Part shown: positions 12,152 through 24,358 of the stretch, one piece after another | How the letters are laid out: every line of letters begins with the position of its first letter | How positions within the stretch are numbered: the stretch's first letter is position 1 | Assembly (NCBI GenBank): GCA_003290165.1 | Contig: QNQO01009189.1 | Coordinates: forward strand, 1 to 64,000 | DNA: 64,000 bases | Reading direction: 5' to 3' | Source: Berberis thunbergii | Lineage: Eukaryota; Streptophyta; Magnoliopsida; Ranunculales; Berberidaceae | Translations under genes and position numbers: made by a program | Notes under the pieces: generated by a model | What the model was told of the DNA's origin: nothing | The model's database searches: none | Seen by the model: only the letters and a program-made list of their open reading frames with translations

Positions 12152-15100
12152 TCTCGACCCCCTTCTTATCCTTTATAGTTAGATCAAATTCCTGCAAAAG
12201 TAAAATCCACCTAATCAATCTTGCCTTAGCATCCTTTTTAGAAAGAAGGAACTTAAGAGCTGCATGGTCAGTAAAAACAGTGATAGGTGTACCAATCAAA
12301 TAAGCACGAAATTTATCTAAAGCAAAAACTACAGCCAGCAACTCTTTTTTAGTAGTCGAATAATTCTTTTGAGCATCATTAAGTGTTCGACTAGCATAGT
12401 AAACAACAAATGGCTTCCCTTCCCTTCGTTGTCCCAAGACTGCCCCCACAACATAATTGCTTGCATCACACATTATCTCAAATGGTAAAGTCCAATCTGG
12501 TGGCTGCATGATGGGGGCAGAGGTGAGCCTATCAATGAGTGTTCGGAAGGTGTCCTCACACTCTTGTGTCCATTGGAACACGACATCTTTGACCAGGAGG
12601 TTGCTTAATGGTCTAGAGATGGCAGAAAAATTATGTATGAACCTCCTATAAAAACCCGTGTGCCCTAGAAAGGATCTCACATCCTTGACACTTTTAGGTG
12701 TAGGTAGTTTAGAAATCAATTCAATTTTAGCTTTATCTACCTCGATCCCTTTATTAGAAACTATGTGTCCCAGAACTATTCCATAGGAAACCATGAAATG
12801 ACATTTTTCCCAATTAAGCACCAGACCATTCTCTTCACATCTACTTAAAACAACCTTCAAGTGAAGTAAACATGAATCAAAGGAATTACCAAAAACAGTC
12901 AAATCATCCATGAAAACTTCCATACATTTTTCAACCATGTCACTAAAAATACTCATGATGCATCGCTGAAAAGTAGCCGGTGCATTACACAAACCAAATG
13001 GCATACGCCGAAAAGCATAAGTACCAAAAGGACATGTGAAAGTAGTCTTATCCTGATCCTCTAATGCAATCTCAATCTGATAATATCCTGAATACCCATC
13101 TAGAAAACAATAGAAAGAATGACCAGCTACTCGCTCTAAGATTTGGTCTATGAATGGAAGTGGGAAGTGATCCTTGCGGGTGGCAGAATTAAGTTTCCTA
13201 TAATCAATGCACATGTGCCACCCTGTAACTACCTTAGTAGGAACAGTCACCCCCTCATCATTAGTCACCACAGTTATGTTCGATTTCTTGGGAACTACTT
13301 GAGTTGGACTAACCCACTTGCTATCAGAGATGGGATAAATGATGTCTGCATCTAACAATTTTAAAACTTCCTTTTTCACCACCTCTTTCATAGTAGGGTT
13401 GAGTCGTCTTTGAGGATCTCTACGAGGGTTAGCTCCTTCTTCTAAATGGATCCTATGGGAACATATTAAGGGGCTAATATCTTTAATGTCAGCTATAGTC
13501 CAACCTAGTGCAGATTTGTGCTCACGTAACATATTAATCAATTCTTCTTCTTGTGAGCTATCAAGCACGGAAGAAATAATAACAGGAAAGGTATCACCTG
13601 GTCCGAGGAATGCATGTTTAAGTCCCTCGGGCAGTGGTGCTAGGTCAACTTTCGGAGTTTCCACTGTGGATGGTTGTGGTTTCTGTCTTTCCTTTGGCAA
13701 CTCCTCAAAGCATGGTTGCCATTGTCGCCCTCCTTTATCCTTTAACCCTGAAACAACAGCAATATCAAAAGCATTATCAGGATAAAGTGAATTCTCAAAA
13801 TCAGAAATAGAAAGGAGGTACTCTAAGGTTTCAGAATCTGCGCTCAGGAGCGCGTCCTCTGATATCAGCGTGCTTATCATGTAGGTATGATGACACTCAT
13901 CATCATCACGTGGTTGCTTGCTAATATTGAATATATTGACCTCCAAAGTCATGTTCCCAAAAAACAGCTTCATTAGACCGTTCCTGCAATTGATAAGAGC
14001 GTTAGCTGTGGCAAGAAAAGGTCTACCTAAAATAATCGGAACTGTAGACTCCATATTAACCACAGAATGAGTATCTAAAGTAAGAAAGTCGACGGGATAG
14101 TAAAACTTATCAATCTGAAGCAAGACATCCTCGACTATTTCTCTTGGCTTCTTAACTGATCTATCGGCCAATTGCAGAACCACGGATGTGGGTTTAATAT
14201 CTCCTAGACCCAGTTGCAAGTAAATAGAATATGGCATCAGATTTACACTTGCCCCTAAATCTAACAAGGCTTGGCCGAACTCATGAATCCCAATCTGGCA
14301 GGTGACTGTAGGACACCCTGGATCTTTGTACTTGGGTGGTGTCCTCTGCTCAATCACCACACTTACCTGTTCTGTCAAGAAGGCAGTCTTCTTGACATGA
14401 TGTTTCCTTTTGATAATGCATAAGTCCTTGATGATCCTCGCATAAGTTGGTACCTGTTTAATCACATGCAACAAAGGTAAGTTAATTTTAACCTGTTTCA
14501 AATGTTCTAGAATCTCACCATGCATTTCCGATTTCTTTCCAGTAGGTCGTAGTGCTTGAGGAAAAGGAACTGAAACTGGAATGTTCTTGTTGGGCTCATC
14601 CTTAGGGATGCTCTCCTTTGCACTTGGGGAGGTGCTTATAGTCGTGGACGAGCTTGACCCATCTAAGATCTTACCACTCCGAGTAGTGATGGCATTAACC
14701 TCTTTGACATTCTGAGAGTCTGAAGTAGAGGTTTGTGCCATAAGTTGTCCCTTCAGATTTGTTTGAGGTTGTGACGGAAATTGGCCCCGAGCTTGTACTG
14801 TTAATGAACTTGTCAGCTTGGTTATTTGGCTTTTGATCTCCTTGTTCTCCTCTGCCAACTGTGTCAATGCAACCTCAAATTTTTGATTAGTTTTACCTTG
14901 TGCCTCTATAAATGCATGCAATGTGTCTGATAAGGAACTTTTGTTAGATTGCGCATTGTACGGAGGTGCAGGGTATGACCTAGGTGGTTGTGCCTGTGAG
15001 TGTGTAGGTTGGTCGGCCTCGGACCTCCAGCCAAAGTTAGGGTGATCTCTCCAGCCAGAATTGTAAGTGTTAGAGAATGGTGAATAAGGCTTCTTGTACA

Positions 15101-16118
15101 TCCCTAAGGCGTTACATTGTTCCTCATAAACCCCTCTCATCTCAGTGAAGGTTGGGTTATCCTGTGCGAAGTGTTCAACTCCCCCGCATATAAAATAGGC
15201 GTCCTGTAGCTCAACTCTGGCAACAGTATGTGCGGGCATACCATCCTTGGTCTTAAGTGCTTCTAACTCCCTAGTTACTCTATCAAGTTGGGCTCTAAGG
15301 CTATCCTCTTCCCTAAGTTGGTAAACTCTAGCTGGGCGTGTTCTATCTGTGTTCTCAGTAGCATTTGGACCAGTCCAAGTGTGGGCCTTTTCAGCTAAGT
15401 CATTCAGGTACTCAATGGCCTCGTCAGGGTCTTTTTGCAAAAACTCTCCATTACACATCATCTCAACGAACTGACGTTCTCTACTGGTGAGTCCCTCATA
15501 AAAATAACTGACTAAGCGCCAACTCTCATACCCATGGTGTGGGCATGTATTCAAGAGATCCTTGAACCTTTCCCATACTTGATATAATGTCTCGCTATTC
15601 TTTTGGGTGAAGGAAGAAATCTGTCTCTTTAGACCGTTGGTTTTGTGGTGAGGAAAGTATTTATTAAAAAATGCTTGGGTCATCTCCTCCCATGAACCTA
15701 TAGACCTTGGTCGCAAAGAGTATAGCCAACTCTTCGCTTTTTCCTTAAGGGAAAAAGGAAAGAACCTTAGTCTAACCGAGTCTACAGCATCAACTTTGTT
15801 GTGAAAAGTGGCCACAACTTCCTCAAATTCCCTAATGTGAACATAGGGATTTTCACTCTCTAGGCCATGAAAAGTAGGTAATAATTGTATCATACCCGGC
15901 TTAAAATCTAGCTTTGGTGTACTTGGTGCAAACATGATACATGATGGAGTAGCAGTGCGCGTGGGGTGGAGATAGTCCTTTAGCGACCGAACATGATCAT
16001 CTTCGTGATTACTCATGGTGTTAGAAGTAGGACTTAATTCGGTCTCAATGTGAATTTGTGGGTTAACTAAATTTGGGACCCTGATTAGTCTCCCTAAGTG
16101 GTCTCTATTCCAACTCAC
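12087..16118 (-). CDS. Athila-like gag-protease-RT-RNase H polyprotein
   Basis: One open frame of 1343 codons. Residues about 60-250 are a retrotransposon gag domain (FKPGMIQLLPTFHGLESENP). The usual zinc-knuckle position near residue 310 reads YFICGGVEHFAQDNP and lacks most cysteines. The aspartic protease motif LLDLGASVNLMP lies near residue 620, the DLGAS form typical of Athila. Reverse transcriptase covers about 900-1110 with the catalytic FMDDL near 1068. RNase H covers about 1190-1320 (CDASNYVVGAVL, TDHAALKFLL, ADHLSRL). The polyprotein would package and reverse-transcribe the element RNA. The first Met is 5' of gag and close to the primer binding site. It ends by a frameshift before integrase. 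Confidence 0.93.
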   Translation of the reverse strand: MSWNRDHLGRLIRVPNLVNPQIHIETELSPTSNTMSNHEDDHVRSLKDYLHPTRTATPSCIMFAPSTPKLDFKPGMIQLLPTFHGLESENPYVHIREFEEVVATFHNKVDAVDSVRLRFFPFSLKEKAKSWLYSLRPRSIGSWEEMTQAFFNKYFPHHKTNGLKRQISSFTQKNSETLYQVWERFKDLLNTCPHHGYESWRLVSYFYEGLTSRERQFVEMMCNGEFLQKDPDEAIEYLNDLAEKAHTWTGPNATENTDRTRPARVYQLREEDSLRAQLDRVTRELEALKTKDGMPAHTVARVELQDAYFICGGVEHFAQDNPTFTEMRGVYEEQCNALGMYKKPYSPFSNTYNSGWRDHPNFGWRSEADQPTHSQAQPPRSYPAPPYNAQSNKSSLSDTLHAFIEAQGKTNQKFEVALTQLAEENKEIKSQITKLTSSLTVQARGQFPSQPQTNLKGQLMAQTSTSDSQNVKEVNAITTRSGKILDGSSSSTTISTSPSAKESIPKDEPNKNIPVSVPFPQALRPTGKKSEMHGEILEHLKQVKINLPLLHVIKQVPTYARIIKDLCIIKRKHHVKKTAFLTEQVSVVIEQRTPPKYKDPGCPTVTCQIGIHEFGQALLDLGASVNLMPYSIYLQLGLGDIKPTSVVLQLADRSVKKPREIVEDVLLQIDKFYYPVDFLTLDTHSVVNMESTVPIILGRPFLATANALINCRNGLMKLFFGNMTLEVNIFNISKQPRDDDECHHTYMISTLISEDALLSADSETLEYLLSISDFENSLYPDNAFDIAVVSGLKDKGGRQWQPCFEELPKERQKPQPSTVETPKVDLAPLPEGLKHAFLGPGDTFPVIISSVLDSSQEEELINMLREHKSALGWTIADIKDISPLICSHRIHLEEGANPRRDPQRRLNPTMKEVVKKEVLKLLDADIIYPISDSKWVSPTQVVPKKSNITVVTNDEGVTVPTKVVTGWHMCIDYRKLNSATRKDHFPLPFIDQILERVAGHSFYCFLDGYSGYYQIEIALEDQDKTTFTCPFGTYAFRRMPFGLCNAPATFQRCIMSIFSDMVEKCMEVFMDDLTVFGNSFDSCLLHLKVVLSRCEENGLVLNWEKCHFMVSYGIVLGHIVSNKGIEVDKAKIELISKLPTPKSVKDVRSFLGHTGFYRRFIHNFSAISRPLSNLLVKDVVFQWTQECEDTFRTLIDRLTSAPIMQPPDWTLPFEIMCDASNYVVGAVLGQRREGKPFVVYYASRTLNDAQKNYSTTKKELLAVVFALDKFRAYLIGTPITVFTDHAALKFLLSKKDAKARLIRWILLLQEFDLTIKDKKGVENVVADHLSRLEFSDCQWPTHP

Positions 16119-16268
16119 GCCCCCAATGTTTTTTTAATTACATTTTTTTTCTTTTAGAAATAAAATAAAAATAAAAATTTAACTGAACCTAAAACCTAAA
16201 AATAAAATAAAATGAAAAATGAGCAAGAAAGATAATACCCGAAACCTTCCTTGTAGAATGACACTTGT

Positions 16269-16286
16269 TCCCTGGCAACGGCGCCA
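16269..16286 (-). other. Primer binding site, tRNA-Asp type
   Basis: The minus strand reads TGGCGCCGTTGCCAGGGA five bases after the end of the 5' LTR. This resembles the complement of the 3' end of plant tRNA-Asp, the usual Athila primer; I recall one mismatch. Confidence 0.8.
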
Positions 16287-16291
16287 AAATT

Positions 16292-18104
16292 TGATTACGC
16301 CCAAACAATACACGCGGTCAATTGCAGTAAAGAATGGGGTGTCGATCCCACGAGGAAAAATGATCTACAAAATAAGGTTAAGGAAAACAAACTATGCGAA
16401 ACTAAAGTTAATAAATTCTAACAGATTTAAAATACGAAATTGAATTTAATTTAATGAAAATTAAGTTTGGAAAAATCACAAGGTTCCAAGAATCCCTCCT
16501 AGACTTCACGCGCCAACTAGTATTGATTCGCTATGATGACTCAACTACGTGTTTCACATCCCAAACGACGTAATCGGAAAAATAATCTTTTATGCGTTAA
16601 TATACCCTAATGTAAATGAATTTAAGATTTCACTTATTTCTGAAAAAAAACACAAAAAGGTTTGTCATATGTGATATCCTAAACTTACGATATATCCGGA
16701 GACAATACCGTAATAAATGACGGTCACATATAACTAACCTACCAGAATCAATTAATTCTTAAACATTCCACACATAAGAGAAGCGTGACTAAGCTTATAT
16801 GGAGAAGAAAAGATAACCACCGGAGTAATAATAGTCTATGAAGAAATCTATGATATCCTTCTCACTGAAATAACATAAATTTCTATATTAAATAAAAGTG
16901 AGAATCATTAAACTTCATTATTCATCGTGAAAACTTAAAGCGAATCAAATGCTAATTTAGTGCGTTACATCTAGGAGTTCACCTCTTCACCTTGCGTGGG
17001 GTTTAGTGACTCATGGTGGTGGTGGTCACAGCATCAGTGGAGGAGGAATCCATCACTTCCTGTACGCACACGAATCCCGAGAAAAAGAGCTAAAAAGGCT
17101 CAGTGGTGGCTCTTACAAATTCTCGGGGTGTCAATAGCCAAAACTATTTTTTAGTTTTTGAAAAACAATTTCTCCCGCCTCACACTCGCGAGGCCTGCAG
17201 GTTTGTCTTCTCCAGCGCGACGCGACGCGACCAACTCCGCCGCTGTTCTCCACTCCTCGCGAGCCTATTCGTCCTCCGAACGTCTCCGGCACCTGCGAGA
17301 ACAGAGAGAGAGTGAGGAGCAACGAGAGGTGGAAGCGAAACAGGGAAATGGAGGTGCTCTGTCGTGAGCTTCTTTTTGTGGCGGTGATGGCGGTGGTGAC
17401 TCTGAAAAAGGGAGAGATGGCTCTGTCGCGGTGGTGGTGGAGTGAGATGGAACAGGGAGAGAGACCGAAGGCGGAGAGAGAAAGAGGAAGGAGGGCGGCT
17501 GCGAGGGAGAGAAAAGGGGAGGTGCTTCCTGTTTCGCGGCAGTACCGTGCGCGCGGTGGTGGCGATGGTGCTCGGGTGATGGCGGCTGTGTTATGGACAG
17601 AAAGGACGGTGGCGAGGACGAAGGCGAGATGGTGGTTGGTTAGTGGCGAGATGGTGGTTGGTTCGTGGCGAGAGATCTCTGTCTCTGCCTCGGTGGAGGT
17701 GGTGATGGTGGCTGCAAAAGAGAGCAAGATCAGGAAACGTGGAAGAGAGGAGTCTCCAAAGAGAAGGCAAAAGGGAAACCTAAATAGGGTTCCCCTATTT
17801 CCTTGTTAGGCTGGGCTTAGGATTCTAGCTTTCTGGGCTTGGGCTTGGGCTTGGGCTTGGTTAAAGTAAGTGGACCATGCTTATTCGGGTTAGGCTTAGA
17901 TGTGTGAACCACTCTTTTGTACCACCGCTAGAATCAACTAATTAATCATTTTCTCAAATTGTTGCCTTAATGCGATTTTATCGTTCACGCGCGCAGATTC
18001 CTACAAAAACATAAAAATTGAAATAATTAGAATAAAATATATTAATTGAAGCACTAACATATATAAATTAAGGGATATATTTTGTAATAATTACGTGTAT
18101 ATCA
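16292..18104 (-). repeat. 5' LTR of the Athila-like element
   Basis: This 1813-bp copy pairs with 6863-8651. It differs by scattered substitutions and by a tandem duplication of GATGGTGGTTGGTTCGTGGC-type sequence at about 17641-17670, which explains its extra length. Confidence 0.95.
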
Positions 18105-18109
18105 CCAAT
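18105..18109. repeat. Target site duplication CCAAT (right)
   Basis: It matches 6858-6862 exactly and closes the 6863-18104 insertion. Confidence 0.93.
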
Positions 18110-18426
18110 TCAACAAGTACCACAAATTATCAATGAGACTAAAGTATCACAAAAAAAAAATATATGGTTTTGATTCATTAGTAATCTAAAAATAATGAAC
18201 TCCATCTTGACAATTTTTTTAAGAACTCAAACATAGGTTGCTTCACTTATAAATGACTAGTGAGAAGCCACAAGTCCCCTTAACCACGAAGCTACAAAAG
18301 CACTTCCTATATACATGACTTACTGCCTCAAAATTCATTGCAATTTCCATTTGATGAAACAACCAAGGCAATGGATACACTAATATAAACTAAGATTTTT
18401 TTTAAGGATGTATGTGTGGACTGTGT

Positions 18427-18770
18427 AATGTTTAGCTCCCTTAAGTTTTCTAATTAACCCATTTATCGAGTTTTAGACCAATGACTCTCAAATCGATGGC
18501 TTTAGGCCATTAGGTATAAAAACGCCCCTACGAATTTATTAACTTGAGTCCAAAAGACTGTGAAGCTAAACTAGCCACAACTCAACTTCAACATCTTCAA
18601 CACCTAGATTAAAAGGCAAAACGTTTAGCTCCCTTAAGTTTTCTAATTGGCCAAAGTATCAACCTTTAAACATGATTCCCGAACCAGGTGGCTTTAGGGC
18701 ATTAGGTGAAGAAACACCCCTATGGGTTTACTAACTCGAGTAAAAAAAACTATGAAGCTAAACTAGTTTA
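18427..18770. repeat. Diverged direct repeat, two ~150-bp copies
   Basis: Both 18427-18575 and 18620-18770 begin GTTTAGCTCCCTTAAGTTTT and end near GAAGCTAAACTAG. Between these anchors they share ATGGCTTTAGG-type and ACNCCCCTA-type words. It lies in the 3' spacer of the older Athila-like element. Confidence 0.8.
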
Positions 18771-19075
18771 TGTATACATTAACACCATGTCGAGGTTAGT
18801 CATCCAACAAATCAACCAATTGAACCTAAGATATAAGCATGCATATTTGGCTTCACTTTTTCATACTCCACACTATATTCTAGTGTGCTTGTGCTAAATT
18901 AAAAGTGCAACAAGTGAAGTACCCACTAACCAAAAAAAAGTAGTACAAATTAAGATTTCCTGGACATATGATCAAGTGTTCACCATTTTAAAGTCACTAA
19001 TGAACTTTGAATCAAAACTAAAACAACTTAATCCGTTATTGAGTTCAACATAACCATGTCAAGACGTCATTGCAA

Positions 19076-19137
<62 letters not shown>
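19076..19137. repeat. (ATT)n microsatellite
   Basis: About 20 uninterrupted ATT units. Its translation gives an artefactual poly-leucine ORF. Confidence 0.98.
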
Positions 19138-19483
19138 CATTATTAATTTTTTTAGTTTTTATATTTTTGATTTCATTTCTGCCAACAACTAATCACAACA
19201 TAAACACAAGAAAAACAACCTTTCTATTCCCCCACCTAAATCTAACATTGTCCTCAATGTTAAATCAATATGTTGTAATGATGAGGGGAAGAAATAAAAT
19301 TATCTAACAGGCTAGCAAAACAAAATATAGAAATAATAAAAAGTAAGGAAGAGAGGGACTTAACTGGATTTCTATAACTCGTGAGCGTTTTAGCATAAAA
19401 TTCTTCTAAAATTTTTGGGTTACCTCCCAAGTAGTGCTAAGTTTATAGTCTTCAGCCAGATTGTGTGACTCTCATGCCATATA

Positions 19484-21390
19484 CTAGATGAAGTGGAGAG
19501 TCAAGACCTCATCTCTAGGTTCAGAGTGCATCTCAATGTAAGGCTTCACTCTATGTCCATTCACCTTGAATGTTAGATTTTTCTCTTTGCTATGAACATC
19601 CATGACTCCATGAGGGAAAACATTGGTCACAACATAAGGACCATACCACCTAGACTTGAGCTTCTTAGGAAAAAGTCTCAATTTTGAATTATCGACCAAC
19701 ACCTTATGTCCCACTTGAAAATCCTTCTTGACAAGGTGCTTATCATGATATCCCTTGGTTTTTTCCTTATATAGTTTGGCATTCTCGTAGCCATCATACC
19801 TCAATTCCTCTAACTCATTCAGCTACAGCTTCCTCTTGTCACCCGCCTATTTCATGTCAAAGTTGAATTTCTTGATGGCCCAGTAGGCTCTATGTTCCAA
19901 CTCTACCAGCAGGTAACATGCCTTTGCAAAAACCACCCGATAAGGAGACATGCCAATAGGGGTCTTGTAAGTAGACCTATAAGCTGACAATGTATCATTC
20001 AAGCATAGCGACCAATCTTTTTGTAGAGTATTCATTGTCTTTTCTTGGATTTTTTTTTATCTCTATGTTGCTTATCTCCACCTAACCACTGGTTTAGGAT
20101 GATATCGAGTGCTAACATTTTGTGTGACCCCATATTTTTTCATCAAGGAAGTAAAAAGCTTGTCATTGTAGTGGTTGTCTCAATCAATTATTATCGCCCT
20201 TGGTATCCCAAAATGAATAAAAATGTTATCATGAAAAAACTTCACAACAACTTTGTGATCATTAGTGTTTGAGGAGAATCCACACCCACGAGAATATATA
20301 TAAGTAACCAAATTAGTTAGGAAATAGACCCATGAAGTCAATACCCCACGCATCAAAGAGTTCCACCGCTAGAATGTTTTGCAATGGCATCTGATTTCTG
20401 GAAGAGATGTTTCTTGTCTGCTGGTATCTATCACAAGATCTGCAAAAATGAAAAGGCACATTTAAACACACTATGCCAATAGAAACCTGATTGGAATACC
20501 TTCAGTGTTGTTCTCTTGGCTCCAAAGTGCCCTCCACATGAAAATTGATGACAATGGCGTAAGATACTCACATGATCCTCCTCTAGAACACACTTTCGAA
20601 TGATCTGGTTAGGACAAAATTTGAACAAGTATGGCTTGTCCCAACAGTAATACATTGGCATTGACATCAACCTCTATTTTCCTGGCTAGAAATCCTAGGA
20701 GGAAAAACCTTAGTAGTTATATAATTAACAAGATCTGCATACCAAGAAAGTTATACCTCTACTATGAATAAGTTACTAATATGGGAATGTTTCACACAAG
20801 GGAAGCTCATTTCATTCTTCATCATGAATTAGCCTGGATAAGTGAGCTGCCACCACATTATCACTGCCCTTATTGTCCTTAATCTCAAGATCAAATTATT
20901 GTTAACAATAGTACCCATCTGATCAATCTAAGCTTAACATATTTCTAGGCAAACAAATATCTCAAAGCAGCATGGTCAATGAGTACAATAACTTTAAAAC
21001 CAATCAAGTATGATCGAAATTTTTCTAAACCAAATATGACAGCTAACGAATTGCTTTCAGTAATACAATAATTAAGTTAAGTATCATTTAAAGTTTAAGC
21101 ATAATAGATAGCATGAGGTATCTTAACAACTCTCTAACCTAGAACTGCACTTAAAGCAAAATCACTGGTGTCGTACATGATCTCGAATGGAAGGTTCCAA
21201 TCAGGTGCCATCATAATTTGTGCAAACGTGAGTAACCTTTTCAAATTGGATAAGACAATCATGCACTTTTTTGTCCATACAAATTCACATCCTTAGAAAC
21301 ACACAAAAGTTTGGAAATCTTGGAAAAGTTTTTTTTTATGAATCTTCTGTAGAAACGTGCGTGCCCTAATAAGTTTCTCACCCCTTAATG
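19484..21390 (-). pseudogene. Decayed Athila-like pol (RT end, RNase H, integrase)
   Basis: From right to left on the minus strand: the RT end with LLGHARFYRRFI (about 21375-21290); RNase H with NLPFEIMYDTSDFALSAVLG, IDHAALRYLF and AHLSRL (about 21215-20830), interrupted by several stops; the integrase zinc region (20670-20431); part of the core with [20 protein letters not shown] (20035-19847); and the integrase C-terminus with LKSRWYGPYVVTNVFPHG (19804-19484). Many stops and frameshifts show that this copy is much older than the one inserted into it. Confidence 0.88.
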
Positions 21391-21395
21391 TTGAT

Positions 21396-21600
21396 ATATC
21401 TAGATGGGATGTGTAAAATATGCATTTTCAATCATCATATACTATCTCTGCAAAAAAAATCATTTCCTTTTATCTATGCAATTTTTTTTCTCATATCTTT
21501 CATGATTTCTAAAACCTGCAACCTCAGCAATAGGAGGCCAAAATGGGACCTGTGTCCCAGAGATCCTTCACATTTTTCATGATTCCAAAGGTAAGTGCTA
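21396..21600. other. Junction region without recognisable feature
   Basis: AT-rich sequence between the truncated Athila-like pol and the pararetrovirus-like segment. I see nothing definable. Confidence 0.5.
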
Positions 21601-22022
21601 TTTTTATTACTCCTTGAACAAACAAATAAAATCTACAAAGAATACAAAATATGAACAACAGAAGAGAAAAGAAGATAAACAATTACTGTCATACAGATCA
21701 GATAAAATACAACAATATCTAAAAAGATATGGATAAAAACCATCTAAAGATTATTCTTTGATCAGAATCAATCGATCGATACAGCTCTAAGATAGTTTCA
21801 TGTTTGACACTTAGAGATTCACTGTAAGATCTTATCAGAGATTTGAAAGAAGAATGGAGTTTTAAAAGAAAAGAGATAGATAATATGCTTTTATTGAAAG
21901 ATAAGTAATGTACAGGAGACTTACTGGATGGGAGAGGAAAGCTTACAGAGATAGAGTTCTTAGGGTTACATAAAAGGTTGGGGTTCTAAAATCGTCTGCC
22001 TAAGAAAGAGAAAATACATTCT

Positions 22023-22031
22023 TATTTATAG
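22023..22031 (-). promoter_or_regulatory. TATA box in the pararetrovirus-like intergenic region
   Basis: The minus strand reads CTATAAATA. It lies downstream of the capsid-like region, where the pregenomic RNA promoter of a caulimovirid is expected. Activity is unknown. Confidence 0.5.
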
Positions 22032-22172
22032 TAAAAGAAACCCATGAAGCGATAAGGCTTCTGGAAAGAAATTAGCTGGATGCCTATTTCCTAGCTGGCT
22101 GGTAGCGATAATTGAGGACGAATAATGCAACATGCTTCATCATTCATCTTTTGGCTTGTGTGGATGAGTGGA

Positions 22173-24358
22173 TCAACTGTTGATGCACGCGTCCTTTGTA
22201 AACTGTAAAATAAAGATGTTGTCGGGTACGGTGGCCGAAAGCATAATTTTCTGCTTGCGAATGCTGCCAGATTCTTGGAGAGACAACATAATTGTTGGAA
22301 GGTTAGGGTGACGTAAATGGCGGAAAAATGCCATAACAGTCATCCTCATTGGAGGGTCCACTGGAGGACTCTGTAGCTTCATCTTCATCATCTGAATTTT
22401 CTGAAGCTATCATGGAAAGAGTTTCTAAGAGCTGGGCACTTGTTGGCTTGCCACGGAGTTGCTTCTTAATATGATCTTTAAGAAGATATTCAGTCTTAAG
22501 ACTTGAATCTTCGATTTTGTCAACAAAATCTAATAAGATACTGGATTGTTTCTTATTTGATAACATGTTAACAGTCTTACAATGACAGGCTTTTGCACAG
22601 GCATCAGAATTATCAAAGATATCTGAGTCGGAAGAAAAGCGATTGATATGGAAGAGGTGAAGTTCTTCATCAGAAGAATCAACTTCAGAATCCATTAGAA
22701 TATTAAGAAACATGGTCTTAATTTCTTCAGGAGCTTCTAAGGCTTGAATCTTTTGGGTCATTCTGCAATTTTTTGCATAATGGCCAAGACGTCCACATTT
22801 AAAGCAAACGGGCTTTGAATTGGGCTTGTATTGTTTTTTTAAAATGTTCGGGCTTGGGTTTATGAGTCCCATGCCTTTTGGGCTTGCTATAGTACTTGTC
22901 GAAGTCTTTGGGTTGTTTAGGCCCATAAGGCTTTTTGGATTTGTACTGACGGGCTGGATGAGATCTGTAGAGTTGCTTAGAATGAGAATTTGAACCAGGG
23001 ATTCGAAAACCTTCAAATCCATACTGCTGGCAGAAATCACCGAGTTCTTTAGGCCCATTAATATGTTGTTTCTTAAGCTGATGTTTAAGCCTAAGATCAT
23101 TGCATATTTGTAAGGCACATCCATTAATGAAGGCAATAAGATCTCCATAAGTAAGGCTATCATATGGAATATCGCCTTGATATTTTCTTGTAACTTATTC
23201 CTGACTGTTTCTGCAAAGATAGCAGGTAAACCTAAAAGGAACTTTCAATTCCGAAAAGGATTACTTGCTTCAGATTGTTGCATAACTTTTTAAGGAAAAT
23301 GTCCTTGTACCATCTAAAATGGCTAAGAGTAGGACATTTGTGAACCATAAGTAAATCTTTAGATTTACCTTGATATTCATTGGGATTTCCAATAAAATGT
23401 TTAAGTATGCAAGTAATCAAAGTAATCACAGCATCAAGAATAAATTGTCCTTGGTCAGTTTTCATTGGCTATCCATCATGGCCAATTTTAACTGCTTGTA
23501 ATATAGTATGTTTTTCTTGTAAAGTGAGATAATTATCCCACCATCCTTTGATTAATCCACTGAAACCGGCGAAGATAATTTGAGCAATGGACTTATCATC
23601 CTTGTTTTCACTGCAATGAGTGGAAGCAAGCATAACCATTTCTTGGGTTACTTCAATAAGGTCGTCTTCAGATAATCCGTCTATATTCCAAATATAGAGA
23701 TTACCCGTAGTAAAAGAACCAAATGTTTGTGGTGATCTTTCTTCATACTGCATATCTGGTAAGGATGGTCTTGGATAAAAATTTCTTGTTTTAGGAAGTG
23801 GATTTTGATAATTGCCATAAGACTTTGCTGGTTTAGCATGCTTAATGGGATTGACCTGATAGTTGATAAAATTGAGATTATCAAGGCCATAGGATCAAAA
23901 TCAGCACTAATGTCAGATTCAACACTCATATCAGGATTTGACAGAGTTTGAATTCTGAGTTTGTTACCAAGTTGTAATGCCTCAAGTTTAGCATCAATTT
24001 CCTTGATAATTTGACTTGGAGTTGTGAAAACATTATGAGAAACGGTTGTTGGTTGGAAGAAGGTTTGTTTATGGGTTTCTGCAATATGTTTTTCTTGGAT
24101 TTTCTTGTCTTTAAAGGCATTTTGTAAAACTTGATCTTGTACTAATTTATCGCCAAGTTCATGGAGAAGAATATTAGTATAATTATTCTGTTGAATAATT
24201 TTGCTTAATCCTTTTGATTGATTCACAGAATTGGAATCTTTCAAGGGAGAAGCAACAAGATCTTGTCCCATTGTATTGAATGTGAATTCACTTAATGGAG
24301 GCAAAATTGAATTGATATTTGTGATTCTCAGTAGAGGTCCATATTTTGGAGGAAACAT
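22173..24358 (-). pseudogene. Caulimovirid-like capsid region, broken
   Basis: The coding sequence is split among several frames (24358-23681, 23753-23469, 23465-23232, 23163-22303 and 22391-22173). It includes a GWWDNYL segment common in pararetroviral capsids, a basic region, and a CX2CX4HX4C zinc knuckle encoded at 22806-22765, followed by an acidic serine-rich tail. In related viruses this protein forms the capsid and the knuckle binds nucleic acid. Frame changes near 23880, 23470 and 22330 and internal stops show that it is not intact. Confidence 0.72.

Larger units (their letters stand above)
6863..18104 (-). mobile_element. Nearly complete Athila-like Ty3/gypsy retrotransposon (11.2 kb)
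   Basis: Two long terminal repeats (6863-8651 and 16292-18104) share the same ends (plus-strand TGATTACGC and GTGTATATCA) and bracket gag-pol on the minus strand. A primer binding site lies next to the right LTR and a polypurine tract next to the left LTR. A perfect 5-bp duplication flanks the whole. It sits inside an older Athila-like element of the same orientation. Pol carries two frameshifts, so it is probably non-autonomous now. The high LTR similarity by eye points to a fairly recent insertion. There is no env-like ORF in the long 3' spacer that often holds one in Athila. Confidence 0.95.
18105..21395 (-). mobile_element. Older Athila-like element, right part (3' spacer and pol fragment)
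   Basis: This continues the element whose 3' end lies at 5213-6862. It holds a non-coding 3' spacer (18105-19480), then decayed integrase, RNase H and the end of RT on the minus strand. Recognisable homology stops near 21390 inside RT, so gag, protease and the 5' LTR are missing. Confidence 0.8.

Noticed and set aside
19056..19307. 83-codon plus-strand ORF with a run of leucines
   Set aside because: It is a translation of the (ATT)n microsatellite in an Athila-like spacer.
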